A stretch of DNA of 64,000 nucleotides from Cepaea nemoralis (lineage: Eukaryota > Mollusca > Gastropoda > Stylommatophora > Helicidae): contig JACEFZ010025058.1 of NCBI GenBank assembly GCA_014155875.1, positions 3,145,001-3,209,000 of the forward strand. The letters run 5' to 3'. This document shows positions 10,102 through 24,018 of this stretch, in pieces. The number at the start of each line of letters is the position of its first letter. Within the stretch, counting starts at the first letter, position 1. The position numbers were made by a program, and so were the translations under genes. Below the pieces are notes generated by a model. It was given only the letters and a program-made list of their open reading frames with translations, was not told the DNA's origin and made no database searches.

Positions 10102-12297
10102 TATAGAGAGTTTATCTGGTGGCGACGTCCGGTCAAAAAACAAAAACCTGGTGCAGTAGAGTTTATCTGGAAGGCTCGTCAAACAACTGCACGAACAGCA
10201 GTGCAATATTGGAAACAGAAGAATATTCGTCAACAAATCAAGGGGCCAGTATATTGATTTACATCAGGACGAATCAGTTCTTAAGCGTAACGACATGATT
10301 TCCAAGTTCAGCCCTGTGATAGCTAGCAGACAACGATCAGGCAGTGTGTGCGTCAGATAATTAACGCAGACAGTTCAAGAGCGATTCAGCGCAGGTAAAC
10401 AGACACGGATACTTTTATCACCGCTGTCAGGAGACAACGACAAAAACAGGATTGAAAACCAAAGCTAGCAGACAGTTCACGAGAGGCCACCATCAGGTAG
10501 ATTTCATACCAAAACAGTCAGCGCGCATGGCAAATACACGTATACAAATCACTCAGGAAACAGGCGATTAGCGGACACAGTGTTGTTCACGAAACACAGA
10601 CAGCGAATAATTTCTTAGGCAGGAAAAGACAGCAGACGATGGAAAGCGGGACCAACTGTTCAGAACACAGCCGTGTACGCGGCGTGTTTTTTTGTACAAG
10701 ACAATTTTGTGAGTTCAGGCGGTGCTGAATTTAGTGACAGGGTAGTGGAGTCCTGTGCGTGTTGAAGACAGTTTGCGTGTGTAGTGAGTGGCTTAGCGAG
10801 ACTTGAGCCTTGGAGAAAACAGTACGGAAGGTTACTGTGAACTACGCGAGAAGATTATATTACAAGGGTGTACTGTGACAGAGATGACCTTATGAACCAA
10901 GTTTTTACACATCGGAAGTTAACCTTGTGACCGGAGTACTTCAGTAAGTTGTGGTCCCGGATATAAACATTAGAACAGCTGTGAACAACTATATGTCATT
11001 GAGACAAGGGAAAATTGCGACTTTTTGTGTTTTATTGTCTGGTGAAACGTCTATGTTCGTGTGTCATCATCATCCAGTCAGTTGGCAACAAACATTTGGT
11101 AACAAACTAGCAGGGCCGTCACCGCAAGAGTGGTCGTATTTCTCTGCCAAAAAGGACTTGCTAAACAGATTTAAAGCGCTGGACATTCGTTGCCATTTTT
11201 TAAACCTTGTCGGCAAACGTGAATCCGTAACATCACTTCAAGGCGTTCGGACAATTACCATCATCTTTAACTGTTCCGACAGTCGGCAATCTTTATCACC
11301 ACGTCATGGAAAAAGTAATAACGCATCAAAACATTAATTCGTCTTTGGGATAGAGCGTCTTTGTCACTTTAAAAACATCAACCAGGACGGACGTGTGTGT
11401 TTTTAACAACAGAAGTTGTTCCCATCATCTGAGGCAGCCCTATCTTATCAGTCCGGGGTTTCGGCACGAAAACTACTACATACAGCTGAGTACCTTGAGT
11501 TGTGTTCATTGCACTGTTGTCTGTTACTACATTGTTAGTACTGCCCTCCATCGCCCTAAGTATTATTTTTTTGCGTTACTCATTTATACGTATGTGTTCC
11601 AGTATTCGTGATAAGTAGGATATTTTTGTGATGTTTCGCGGTATTCGTGAGGCACTACAAAAGGGAGTCTCAGGTGCACAGTATATTTTCTAGGAAGTAA
11701 TCGACGGGTCGATTTGAGTTGTTGCCTTGGGGCAGTGTCTGTCTTGGAATAATATCCCGTGCCTTGGTGTCTAACGTCAAATCTGTGTATATTATTGATT
11801 TTAGATTGTTTTTTCTTCTTTTCATTATATTTACATATGATATTTGGTTTCTTCGGATATATGTTATTATTGTGATCCTTCGTGATATCTACTGTATAGT
11901 GGTCTCTGTCAGTTCATATTATGCGCACGGTTTTGTCTTACATAGGCATGTGTATGTCACTGTTGTTTATTCCTATGTAATCACATGTCTGCGTGTCACC
12001 AGCCTATGCGTCTAGCGTCTAATAGGTGTTACTTATTGTTTATCATCCATTTGGGTATTTATATGTATGTCTAACACTATTTCCAGGAACTTTCTACAAC
12101 TATTTGTTACATACTCGTGGGAGTATAGGTAATATTCCCCCTCACCACCTAGTGCTTACAGAGGGACTGTGTGAGTACAGAGTGATATTATCAGTACAAC
12201 GAATTCACTTATAGTGTGGGTGGTGGTGTACTTAGGGAAGGTGCATAAAGACAAGTAGCAGGGTCTTTATATTTATAGTTGACTGACGGACAGCAAA
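10102..12297 (+). other. 2.2-kb untranslated leader of LTR retrotransposon 1
   Basis: Sequence between the 5' LTR and the gag start. No domain-like protein is visible. A 98-codon hydrophobic frame at 11719-12015 and a 128-codon frame at 10951-11337 are not recognisable and are probably chance. The leader is more than twice that of element 2 (0.92 kb), so it may contain a further insertion. Confidence 0.6.
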
Positions 12298-13915
12298 GTG
12301 TCCACAATTACAAAGATGCCTACTTTAATGGAATATATTGAAGCAGATATATTGACTGGCAGAGATTTGCAGGAGCTTGAAGAAGCAAAAGTGAAAGAAT
12401 ATCATCAATGGGAAAGAGAACAAATACAGGCTGAGAGAGAACAAAGACAGGTTGAACGAGAAGACAAGCGTCTACAGGAAGAGAAAGAGACACAAATGAA
12501 ACTAGAAATGGACAAACAAAAGTATCAGTTTGAGATTGAGAAGGCGGTTGCACTCAGGAAATTAGAACTAGCGTCGAATAGACAGAGCGATGAAGGCAAA
12601 AGACAGTCGCACTCGTCACATCTACTAAAACTGCCATATTTTACAAAGGCAATCTACAGTCTTTTCTTGACAGATACGAGCCTTCAGCTAAGGCTTTAGG
12701 CATTCCAGAAGAAGAGTATGCTATGATGCTAAGTGAGTATCTAACGGGAAAGACCCTAGATACTATATTTAATACCTGTGGCAGAGAGAAATAATTATAC
12801 TATTCTGCGTCAACGCTTGCCTATAAAATTCAACCTCACTGAGCATGGGTACAGAACGAAGTTCAGACAATGTGTACCAGAAAAAAATCAGGACTTTACA
12901 GACTTTGTCAATACGGTGAAAAATCTGTTCAACAAATGGCTAGAATTAGCAGAAGTAGCAGGCGATTTTAATCAGCTAGTGGATTTGATGCTAAGAGACA
13001 AGATATTATCGGCATGTCATACAGACTTGGTCGCTTTCTTCCAAGAACGTAAACCAAAGGACATTGAAACAATGTCCCAGTTAGGACAAAACTACATGAC
13101 TGCACATCCGAACTGTTCTATTGGCAGACAAGTTGATGAGGAAATAGTCTGTGCAGCCTATAGTAAACAGGATCAGAATCCAGTTATTAGACCAAGGTCG
13201 AAAAGTGTGGACTCAGCACAGAGGTATGAGCAACAAGGACCTAAAGACAATGGTTTCCGTGGCAACCATTTTGGCAGATCAGGACGTTACCCAGACCACA
13301 CATTTTAAGAGGCGTCCGAATAGTTATTCCGGATGTTTTAATTGTGGGAGCTGGAGACACAAGGCAGCACAGTGTGATGTACAACCATCCAGTGGGCCAA
13401 CAAATAATAGGAGGAAGGACATTATTTGTTTCAAATGTGGCGGGACCGGGCACTTACGGTATCAATGTACGATGGGGGAAACTGAGCACTCAAATGCAGC
13501 GCAAGTGATTGAGACAATCAATAAGGAGAGTTGTAGTGGATGCAAACCTTTTTTTGATAAAGACAGTGAGCCTGTCTTAATGGGCGGTCACCCATTTCAA
13601 GCAGTATCAGCAGTGCATGCAGGGGGAAGTTTGAAGCTGCATCATGGGTTTGTTAATGATAGTGAAGCAGTGACCTTAGGGATTCCGGTTGTACGACCAT
13701 CGGGGTTAGAAAAGTCTAGTACAATCCCTCGGCTTACACAGGGGAAAAAGGATTAGATGTATAACGTTTAATGGGACAGTAGAATTTTACCCATTAGCCG
13801 AGATCACAGTGACAACACCATATATCACAGGAAGAGTGAAAGCGTGTGTCCTGGACTCCCCAATGGCAGACCTGATCATTGGAAATGTACCAACAGTTAC
13901 AGAATGTACAGAAGC
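12298..13915 (+). pseudogene. gag-pr: gag - nucleocapsid - protease of LTR retrotransposon 1 (frameshifted)
   Basis: The start is set by TTGACTGACGG-like leader then a coding run containing MPTLMEYIEADILTGRDLQE and a highly charged coiled-coil region (REQRQVEREDKRLQEEKE), then a capsid-like part (KFRQCVPEKNQDFTDFVNTV). Two zinc knuckles of CX2CX4HX4C form follow: CFNCGSWRHKAAQC and CFKCGGTGHLRYQC. The aspartic protease reads RDSG at about 13680 only after a one-base shift; its C-terminal IIGN-type motif is DLIIGNVPTV near 13870. At least three frameshifts (about 12640, 13290 and 13680) break it. Gag packages RNA and the protease matures the particle. The layout parallels the gag-PR of element 2. 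Confidence 0.8.
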
Positions 13916-14439
13916 AGGAAATTGATAACTGGTACCACGAATATGGTGTAAGCAGTAACGAGGTAGTTACCAGAAGAAAACCTAGATTAGATTCTATAGC
14001 TGAAGAAGAAGAGGCACTTGAAGTTGACAACCAAACAGTGACGAATGATAGCACCGCTGAAAAGAGAAGACTGATCCCAAGCAAAGCCCTAGTGACAGTC
14101 AAAGACGAATCAGTACTCTTGAAAATGATTGTCAGATGTATGGTAATCCAGAACATAAGCGATTAACGAACGATAGGGCTGGCTTTGAAGGGACGAATTA
14201 TAGTCTCACTAACGATGTGTCAGATGACAAGAATATAAGCAACCAAGGTGGGATACAGTTAGAGCATAGAGACCGGTATATAAGAACAGCTCAGGATATT
14301 TCATGTGAAGGGCACATAGGAATAATGCGTACGCGGTAGAGAGCAGTGTACCAGTTATTATTGACCAGGATTTAGTAAAGAGGTCAAACTAAACAGAGAA
14401 TCCGGTGTAACGGTGCAAGATACAGATAGGACAGTTAAG

Positions 14440-15520
14440 TCATTTCAAAAGAGTGCTAGCGACATCACTGACCCAAAGTTAGTGATAGCCAACAGGTGTT
14501 TTAGATATATAGGGACCATGATTGATGGGTACACGAGAGAGACGGAAGCCGCACATATCAAAAATAGTACAATAGAAACGGTAACTACAGCACTATTAGC
14601 GGTACTTTCTAGTTTGGGTTCCCTTAATGAAATTTTGCCGGACAAGGGGCGACTATGTCCGCTTCAGATTATTAGAGATGGGAACACACTGTTCTACATC
14701 ACGGCAAACTATAATAAAGTCAGAAAGAAATTGGTGTCAGCTATAACATCAGTTATGTCTGGGTGGACACAGGAGGGTAGACCTAACAAAACTTTAAGGA
14801 CGCAGCAGTGCAATGATGCACTAAGAGGGATTAAGTGGGTATGTCCCAGTCATCCCATTGTAATTCTCCCTCCTCTTGATTTACAGGGTACACGAGGGGG
14901 AGACGCATCATCGGCAGAAACTGGGGGATGTGAGCGACAAGAGGAAGATTCTGTCGGGTATCCAATGGGACAGGTCAGCAGTGAACTTTCGCTACCAGAG
15001 ACAATCTTCAGCGTGGCGACGGAAAGTCAAGGATATTGCGTGGTCGGTAAAGAAATGGTACATTCTCCCTCTCCCCCAATTGACAGTCACGTCGTCAGAC
15101 AAACCGATCTCAGACACTCAAATTCATGCAGACAGCAGTAAGGAAGTCACGTCGTCAGACAAACCTATCTCAGACACTCACATTCATGCAGACAGCAATA
15201 AGGAAGTCACGTCGTCAGACAAACCTATCTCAGACACTCACATTCATGCAGACAGCAGTAAGGAAGTCACGTCGTCAGACAAACCTATCTCAGACACTCA
15301 CATTCATGCAAACAGCAGTAAGGAAGTCACGTCGTCAGACAAACCGATCTCAGACACTCACATTCATGCAGACAGCAGTAAGGAAGAGCTCACGCATTCA
15401 TCGATGGCGTATATGCTGCAGGAGTATGCATTTGTTCCGATGCCCATACGGGGTGAAGATAACATCATAACAGACCTGCTGTCCAGAAATCACCATGGGC
15501 AAAGACCAACGAAACAATGA
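14440..15520 (+). pseudogene. Integrase core remnant followed by RNase H end, LTR retrotransposon 1
   Basis: About 14490-14840 gives RYIGTMIDGYTRETEAA (first catalytic Asp region of integrase), then SLGSLNEILPDKGR (second Asp). The frame then decays. At about 14880-15520 one frame runs through LTVTSSDKPISDTHIHADS and ends PIRGEDNIITDLLSRN, the C-terminus of a Ty3/gypsy RNase H. The RT, the integrase zinc-binding HHCC and the GPY/F module are absent, which indicates a large deletion between the two remnants. A 60-bp tandem array sits inside the RNase H part. Confidence 0.72.
15086..15385 (+). repeat. Five in-frame 60-bp tandem repeats inside the RNase H frame
   Basis: Five copies, each 60 bp, encode a 20-residue unit of the form VTSSDKPISDTHIHADSSKE. 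Copies differ by one to three substitutions (cagatc/cctatc, gcagta/gcaata, gcagac/gcaaac). The unit corresponds to the RNase H strand that normally reads like TVYSDHKPL, so a catalytic-site segment has been multiplied. Confidence 0.92.
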
Positions 15521-15802
15521 CTACTTAATTAGTGTGTGAAATGGTTAAGTAAATGTGACACTGCTCATCGTTCAGGAATCATTACAGACAAGACTGCCGG
15601 GGTAGTATAGCAGCTCAACAATGAACATTTATGGTGTCACGTTACACAGTGTTAACTATCTAATGTGAATGTTATATCTTATGTTGAATCTTGTGTTTTC
15701 TGTTATGGATAGGGACGATAGAAGGACTACTAGACACGCAAAGTTACTGGTGCCCACATGTGAGAAATATTACTCTCCCATCATTGGAAAACTATGTTTT
15801 CT

Positions 15803-15818
15803 TTTGAGGAGGGGGTAG
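15803..15818 (+). promoter_or_regulatory. Polypurine tract of LTR retrotransposon 1
   Basis: The gaggaggggg run lies immediately before the 3' LTR, where the plus-strand DNA primer is generated. A 6-bp-stem hairpin (gaaaac, loop tat, gttttc) lies just upstream at 15787-15801. Confidence 0.75.
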
Positions 15819-16348
15819 TGTAACGTGTTTAGCCGGCACTAACCGGCGAGGTGATCGCCCTGGGTAGCAATGTTACAACATAAACAAGTTCACGGGGTTA
15901 AAGGGCATTCCCCGGGGAGGGCTGAAAAGAAGGGTTAAAAGACAAGTGGAAAAATTGACGGGGACAGTTGAGTTTTGGGACCAGACAGAGGAGGTCCGCG
16001 GTCAGGAAAAATTGGATGATAGCGGAGTTAGTGAGAGAACTCTGCCCTGTGTTTTTCAGTGATAGTAATTCTGGGGCTAAGTATTGGAGACTTAGTCCGG
16101 TTGCCAGCGGCGATAGTGTTTGGGGCTACATGTACGGAATCTGTGCATAGGCAATATATCTATATGTAATGATGAACGTTCCTGGTGAATAATGTTGTAT
16201 CCAGTTGTTCAAATTAAAGTATTATGTGCGCAGTCTGTTGTTTGGTATTGATGCATCGTGGTTGATCAGTTGTTCAACACAACATTCACACTGACATCCT
16301 CTAGACACAAGCATAGCCACGCCTCTATGGCAATCATACTTTGTGACA
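15819..16348 (+). repeat. 3' LTR of LTR retrotransposon 1
   Basis: 530 bp, same ends as the 5' LTR, followed directly by the cccac target duplication. Confidence 0.92.
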
Positions 16349-16365
16349 CCCACTACCTCACAGAG

Positions 16366-16525
16366 TGTTGAAATAACTGACACTAGAGTAAGAGACCGAC
16401 AGTGTTAGAAATAACAAACATTAGAGTGAGAGACTGACAGTGTTAGAAATAATTAACATTAGAGTGAGAGACTGACAGTGTTAGAAATACCTCACAATAG
16501 AGTGAGAGTCTGATAGTGTTAGTGG
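16366..16525. repeat. 38-bp minisatellite array (third locus)
   Basis: Four copies of the same 38-bp unit found at 5343 and 7278, starting 13 bp beyond LTR retrotransposon 1's target duplication. Confidence 0.8.
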
Positions 16526-16619
16526 AAACTGCTCTGGCTATTGAAATAATGAGTGTATTATTTAGAATGTGAGAGATCTTTTGCTCAGTTTGGCTTTTTG
16601 TTCTGTGAGCATCACTTGC

Positions 16620-16975
16620 TAATAATAACATACAAGATCGGCATTAAGATTGCTGAAATCGGCAGCATGTACGGGAAGTCGCCATCCACGATATGTTCGA
16701 TTGGGCGAAAAAGGAAGCAATAAAAGAGGCTTATATTGCGAAAGACGTGGACGTGCTAACGAAACAGAGATCGCAAATAATTGAAGATGCCGTACGGTTA
16801 TTATTAATTTTAATAAATAGAAACCAGTCAGATGACGATTCTGTTTCGGGGACAATCATATGTGAAAAGGCCAGACTGTTGTATGCCGGTCTCATTAAGA
16901 AAATGCCTGGGACGAGTGCTAGTATACTTAGTGATTTTAGCCGACTTTGTAACATTTCTCATATGGCCTAAGTCA
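16620..16975 (+). pseudogene. pogo/Tigger-like (Tc1/mariner superfamily) transposase N-terminal fragment
   Basis: One frame gives IKIAEIGSMYGKSPSTICSI, the helix-turn-helix. After a frameshift it gives KKEAIKEAYIAKDVDVLTKQ and VSGTIICEKARLLYAGL, resembling the CENP-B-type DNA-binding domain with the phrase SG-x-ICEKA-x-x-L common to Tigger-like transposases. The DDE catalytic domain is absent. DNA-binding half only, defunct. Confidence 0.65.
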
Positions 16976-17639
16976 ATACATCGAATTCTGCAGAGCAGAC
17001 ATCATACTTTCGTCAAATTTACCAGCCAATCGACATGAAAAGGAATACTGGAGTGAAATAGATCAATAATTCACCGGTAACTGAATAGTGCGACCGTGGG
17101 AGGGCTGGAGGTAATCACAGTTGATTAACTGTACAGTTTTCGTGTGCTTTTTTGTTCTTTCGGCTGCACATTGCCTGTGTTTCTTGCCTGTATTTCCCCA
17201 AGTGTGACAAATAATTCCAAAAGGGCAAACGTAATGCATTTCCGGTCTTTTTATAGATGACGTAATCCTGTAGCCGGAAAGCTTTTAAACGATTATTTGT
17301 AATATTTTATTGCTTGACTCTTTCTGAATGATCACAGTCAAGAAATGTTTGTCAGTGACCCCATATATTATAGACGTGTCACAAGTAAACTATTCTGTCA
17401 TCCAAGGTCTGTGTGTATGGCCATTCGTTTAATATAATCTGTTCCATGAGAATTAATGTTTGCCATTTACCAATAGTGGGCCCGTTAGTTTAATCGCTTA
17501 GGTGCTATGCTGATAATACCATCAACGCAGTCGGATGGCCACATATTCCTCCATGAATTCAGGCCTACACACTGGGATGGCCCTAGCACATCACAGACCA
17601 ATAGCCAGCTCCCGCTTATGGACTTGCCAATATATCAAA
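16976..17639. other. No recognisable feature
   Basis: Possible 3' remnant of the pogo-like element, but no coding similarity is seen. A weak tRNA-like phrase occurs at 17480-17520 without a matching B box. Confidence 0.4.
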
Positions 17640-18040
17640 CCTTCTCAGTCATATGCAAGATGCCCGCGTCCGATACCCCATCTGGAGATCATCTGCCAAA
17701 TTCTGTGCCCATCTTCTCTTTGGTCGTCCTCTTCCTCTCTTCGCGGGAATATACCCCTCCATGTTCTGGATCAACTCTGCTGCTGATCCAAGCCACCGTC
17801 TTAATCCATCCACCATCATTTTTCTTGGTCGGCCCCTGCTTCTCTTCCCTTGATCTTTCCAGTTGTCAGGTTGTTCTCCAATGCCTCTCTTCTCGTCACA
17901 TAATCAAAGAAAACTCTTTGTCCCTTTCTCATTGTTGTATATAATGTTCCAATTTTAATTGCCTCTTTCAGGCAGTCATCGTTAGTTAATATTAGAAAAA
18001 GAGATACATGCTTCAACCATACCACCATCATAAACAGCAA
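17640..18040 (-). pseudogene. LINE C-terminal relic of the IPWT...GHVMR type, second copy
   Basis: Minus strand: LTNDDCLKEAIKIG, RKGQRVFFDYVTRREALENN and TTGKIKGREAGADQ, matching the copies at 6.7 kb and 41.4 kb (for example NDECLKEAGETRK at 41.4 kb). Further downstream sequence is degraded. Confidence 0.65.
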
Positions 18041-18061
18041 AAGACTATACCATTATTTAAT

Positions 18062-18240
18062 CCACAAATCAAATCAAATCAAGTCAACTTTATTTTACAA
18101 GGGTCACAAATTGGGCACGCAAGCCCGTCTTACATTCGGCCCATCCAATCACTCATCTTTCGTTCATCAAGAGCATTATACATTCACATAGGAAGAAAAA
18201 AAAACATTGTGAAATGAATGTTGTAAACATAAACAAGGCA
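18062..18240 (-). mobile_element. CR1-like LINE 3' end (probably of LINE A)
   Basis: On the minus strand this reads gacgggcttgcgtgcccaat, then AATAAAGTTGAC and an (ATTTG)n tail. It is nearly the same as the 3' end of LINE B at 22075-22150 (gacgggcctgcgtgcccaat). LINE A's coding end lies at 21.5 kb in the same orientation with only simple repeats between, so I infer that this is its 3' terminus. Confidence 0.65.
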
Positions 18241-18244
18241 AATT

Positions 18245-21460
<3,216 letters not shown>

Positions 21461-21479
21461 AGTTACAGTTAAACAATTA

Positions 21480-22062
21480 TAATGAACAATTCTACCAGCA
21501 AATGAATTATGGTGGCATATAGTCGGTATGGATTAAGTATTGAAAGAGTTTTCGGTTAAATGTGTAGGGACTCATTGGAGTTTTCAGATCTGGAGGAAGA
21601 TCATTCCATAGGTGAGCACCAGAATAGGCGAAACATGTTTTGTATAGGTCCAGTCTCTGCTTTGGGACATGTAACACGTTTAGGCGATTGCTGTTCATTG
21701 CATTAGATTGAATCAGCGCTAGAAGATACTCTGGGGTATTTTGAGATATAATTTTATTCACTAATTTGGCTTTGTTAAAAAGAAGCGCTTTCGAAGTGGT
21801 AGAAGTCTTAGATGACTGTATAAATTATTACTTTCAACGTGTTTTATGCCAGAAGCTAGACGTATAGCGCGGTTTTGTAGAGAACATAATCGTTTTAAAT
21901 TGGATTTAGGGCAACCATGCCAAACTGTGGAACAGTAATCGAGATGTGATTGGATATAGCATGTATAGAATATTTTTCATGCGCTTTTGTCCAGGAAGTG
22001 CTGTTTTTTTAGTAAGTTGGTAAACGTTTTGTGCTATTTTCTTGGTAAGAACGTGAACATGA
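21480..22062 (-). pseudogene. CR1-like LINE A, C-terminal part of RT ORF
   Basis: Minus strand from 22056 downwards: HVLTKKIAQNVYQLTKK, then KSNLKRLCSLQNRAIRLASG, HLRLLPLRKRFF and finally RLNVLHVPKQRLDLYK and YSGAHLWNDLPPDL. Each block matches LINE B (for example RVHALVKQIGKNVYQIAK, SERLNILHVPKPRIDLYK). Stops and shifts are present. It continues the ORF part at 31652-32770. LINE B separates the two, with acatga at 22057-22062 and 31652-31657 as the duplication. Confidence 0.8.
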
Positions 22063-22410
22063 ATGAATGAACATCTTTGAATGAACATATTTATTTTCAA
22101 AGGGTTACGAATTGGGCACGCAGGCCCGTCTGACATTCTGCCCTTCTTCACAATTTTCTCTCATACACTCTTTCATTCAACATCACTTATGATGCAAATT
22201 TTTGACAACAAAATAACAAAAGCATTATAACGCATGAAAATTAATCAATAACAAATGACTCACTGAGGCAATGTTTAACATGGGCATTATAAATACCTAA
22301 GGAAAGTGAAACGTGCCATACATATGGGAATGTTTTTTTGGCTAGTTGTAGTTTGAGATAATTTACCATTATTATTGTATATTTTGTTTTGGTTTTGTTT
22401 ATGGGGGAAT

Positions 22411-22562
22411 TTAGTCAGTACTTAGGTAGTGTTCAAACAGATTGCGAATGTATGTATAATGATGTGTGATGTCTTTGATTTCTTGTGGAAGATTGTTCCA
22501 TAAGTGAGCGGCAGAGTATGCAAAGCTTATTTTATATAAGTCTATCCTAGGTTTAGGGACAT
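22411..22562 (-). pseudogene. LINE B, C-terminal end of RT ORF
   Basis: Reads VPKPRIDLYKISFAYSAAHL, then WNNLPQEIKD and ends YLSTD. This is the usual C-terminus of CR1/L2-group RT proteins (the WN-S/N-LP block). It directly continues the 30485-31651 part once LTR retrotransposon 2 and one gacat copy are removed. Confidence 0.85.
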
Positions 22563-23093
22563 TGTCAGAATCTGGAATGAGATGCAGGAACATCGTTACG
22601 CCCGCCAGGCGAATGATTCCCAACTGGGATGCAGTAACATCGTTACGCCCGCCAGGCGAGTATTAGTCACCTGCCCACAGGTTGCTGGCTGACGCAATAG
22701 CCAGCGGTCAGGCAAAGACAACGCAAGACGCACGCAGGCCTCGTGAAGCGAATCCACAGAGGGCAAGCGCGTTGCGAGAAACAGACAGACAGCTTGGGAT
22801 ACTCGGACCAGACAGGACGTATAGGGAGAGAAAGGCTTGTGTAGTTCTGTGCCCGAAAGTCGAGTGCTTGTGCATCTTGTGAGAGAGACTGTAAGCTGTG
22901 GGTTGTCTGTAAGTGTATTGATGTACCATGTATGTAATGTAATGATTATCACATGCCAAACTAGATCGTATTGCATGTGATCGGTAAATAAATCCATTGA
23001 ACTTCGTGTCGTTGTGTCTCAAGTCCAGTCATGTTGTACTTGTTCTTGTCTCACATGTGTTAGGGATAACGAGCCAAGTTTAAGACTCTGACA
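22563..23093 (+). repeat. 5' LTR of LTR retrotransposon 2
   Basis: 531 bp. Contains a 32-bp direct repeat at 22581-22612 and 22628-22659 (gatgcag..acatcgttac then gcccgccaggcga), each with a small GC-rich inverted repeat, probably in U3. AATAAA at about 22988 (gtaaataaatcc) is a likely poly(A) signal. Confidence 0.93.
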
Positions 23094-24018
23094 TGTGTGA
23101 ACGTGGGTTGCTCGTCCGTGTTTGAACCATAGTTGTGAACGTGGGTAGCTCGTCCTCATTGAACGTGGTCGTCCGTATTTAAATGAACGTGGGTAACTCG
23201 TCCTCATTGAACGATTGAAATTTATTTAAGATTAGACCTAGATTTGTGAACGTGACTTTCGTCCAGAGTTAATGTACATTTAAATGTCAACGTGAAGTCT
23301 CATCCTCATATAGTATTATATTAAATTGTTTAAATATAGAGGCTAGAGGTGAACGTCAAGTACATACATTTGTTTGATCTTGTAAACGTGTAAAACATCA
23401 GTGATTGTGTAACTTGTCGCCATTTTGACCTTGTCGACACTGTGAAACCGTCGCCATTGTAACCTTGTCGCCATCTTGTAAACTTGATGTCTATGTCCTT
23501 ACTGAATGTCATCTTGATGTAAGTGATGTGTCATCAGTGTTATAGAGTGTTGAGATATATTTAGATTGTCTTTGTGAAGTTGTTTGTGGAAAGCAAAAAG
23601 TTTCGGAAAGAAAGTGACTTGTGTTTTGAAAAAAAAATTGTTGATTGACGACATTACGACCTACAATTACACTCAACGCCATACAAACCTAATCAAAACT
23701 TAGTGACAAGCATACACACCACATCAAATAGACGCTAATTTATTTCCTCCAAAAACAAAGCAGGTTTTCTGTGCCATCTGAAACCCTTGCCCGTAGAGGT
23801 CATTCGTGTTTTGAACTAGCGACCCTACAGTTCCTAGCCCTAGTGTGAACCGTTCTTCACCGCATCCAGTACACTTGAGTATATTTTCTTTCTATATACT
23901 TTCCGATGCAAATTTGGGCACAAATTGTAAGTTGAACAACATTGTAAATTTTTCACTATACTAACAACTTATAACTAATTGTGTATCTGACCACTCATTT
24001 GCATTTATTATTACCATC
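23094..24018 (+). other. Leader of LTR retrotransposon 2 with short tandem repeats
   Basis: Untranslated. Bases 23095-23215 hold four diverged copies of gaacgtgggtarctcgtcc followed by tcatt. The position directly after the LTR should contain the primer-binding site, but I do not recognise the cognate tRNA. Confidence 0.6.

Larger units (their letters stand above)
9571..16348 (+). mobile_element. LTR retrotransposon 1: Gmr1-like Ty3/gypsy, internally deleted
   Basis: Bounded by two ~530-bp direct LTRs that begin TGTAACG and end TTGTGACA, with an exact 5-bp target duplication cccac at 9566-9570 and 16349-16353. Inside are a long leader, gag with two CCHC knuckles, a protease, an integrase remnant and the end of an RNase H, in that order. 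RT is missing. Integrase upstream of RNase H matches LTR retrotransposon 2 in this window and the Gmr1-like group. By eye the LTRs differ at roughly 30 positions (~94% identity), so the insertion is older than element 2. Frameshifts throughout make it non-autonomous. Confidence 0.9.

Noticed and set aside
11719..12015. 98-codon hydrophobic frame in element 1's leader (possible envelope-like)
   Set aside because: Located before gag, no signal peptide or fusion motifs, AT-rich; chance is more likely.
15086..15385. CRISPR-like array
   Set aside because: Units are contiguous 60-bp tandem repeats without unique spacers and lie in a retrotransposon frame.
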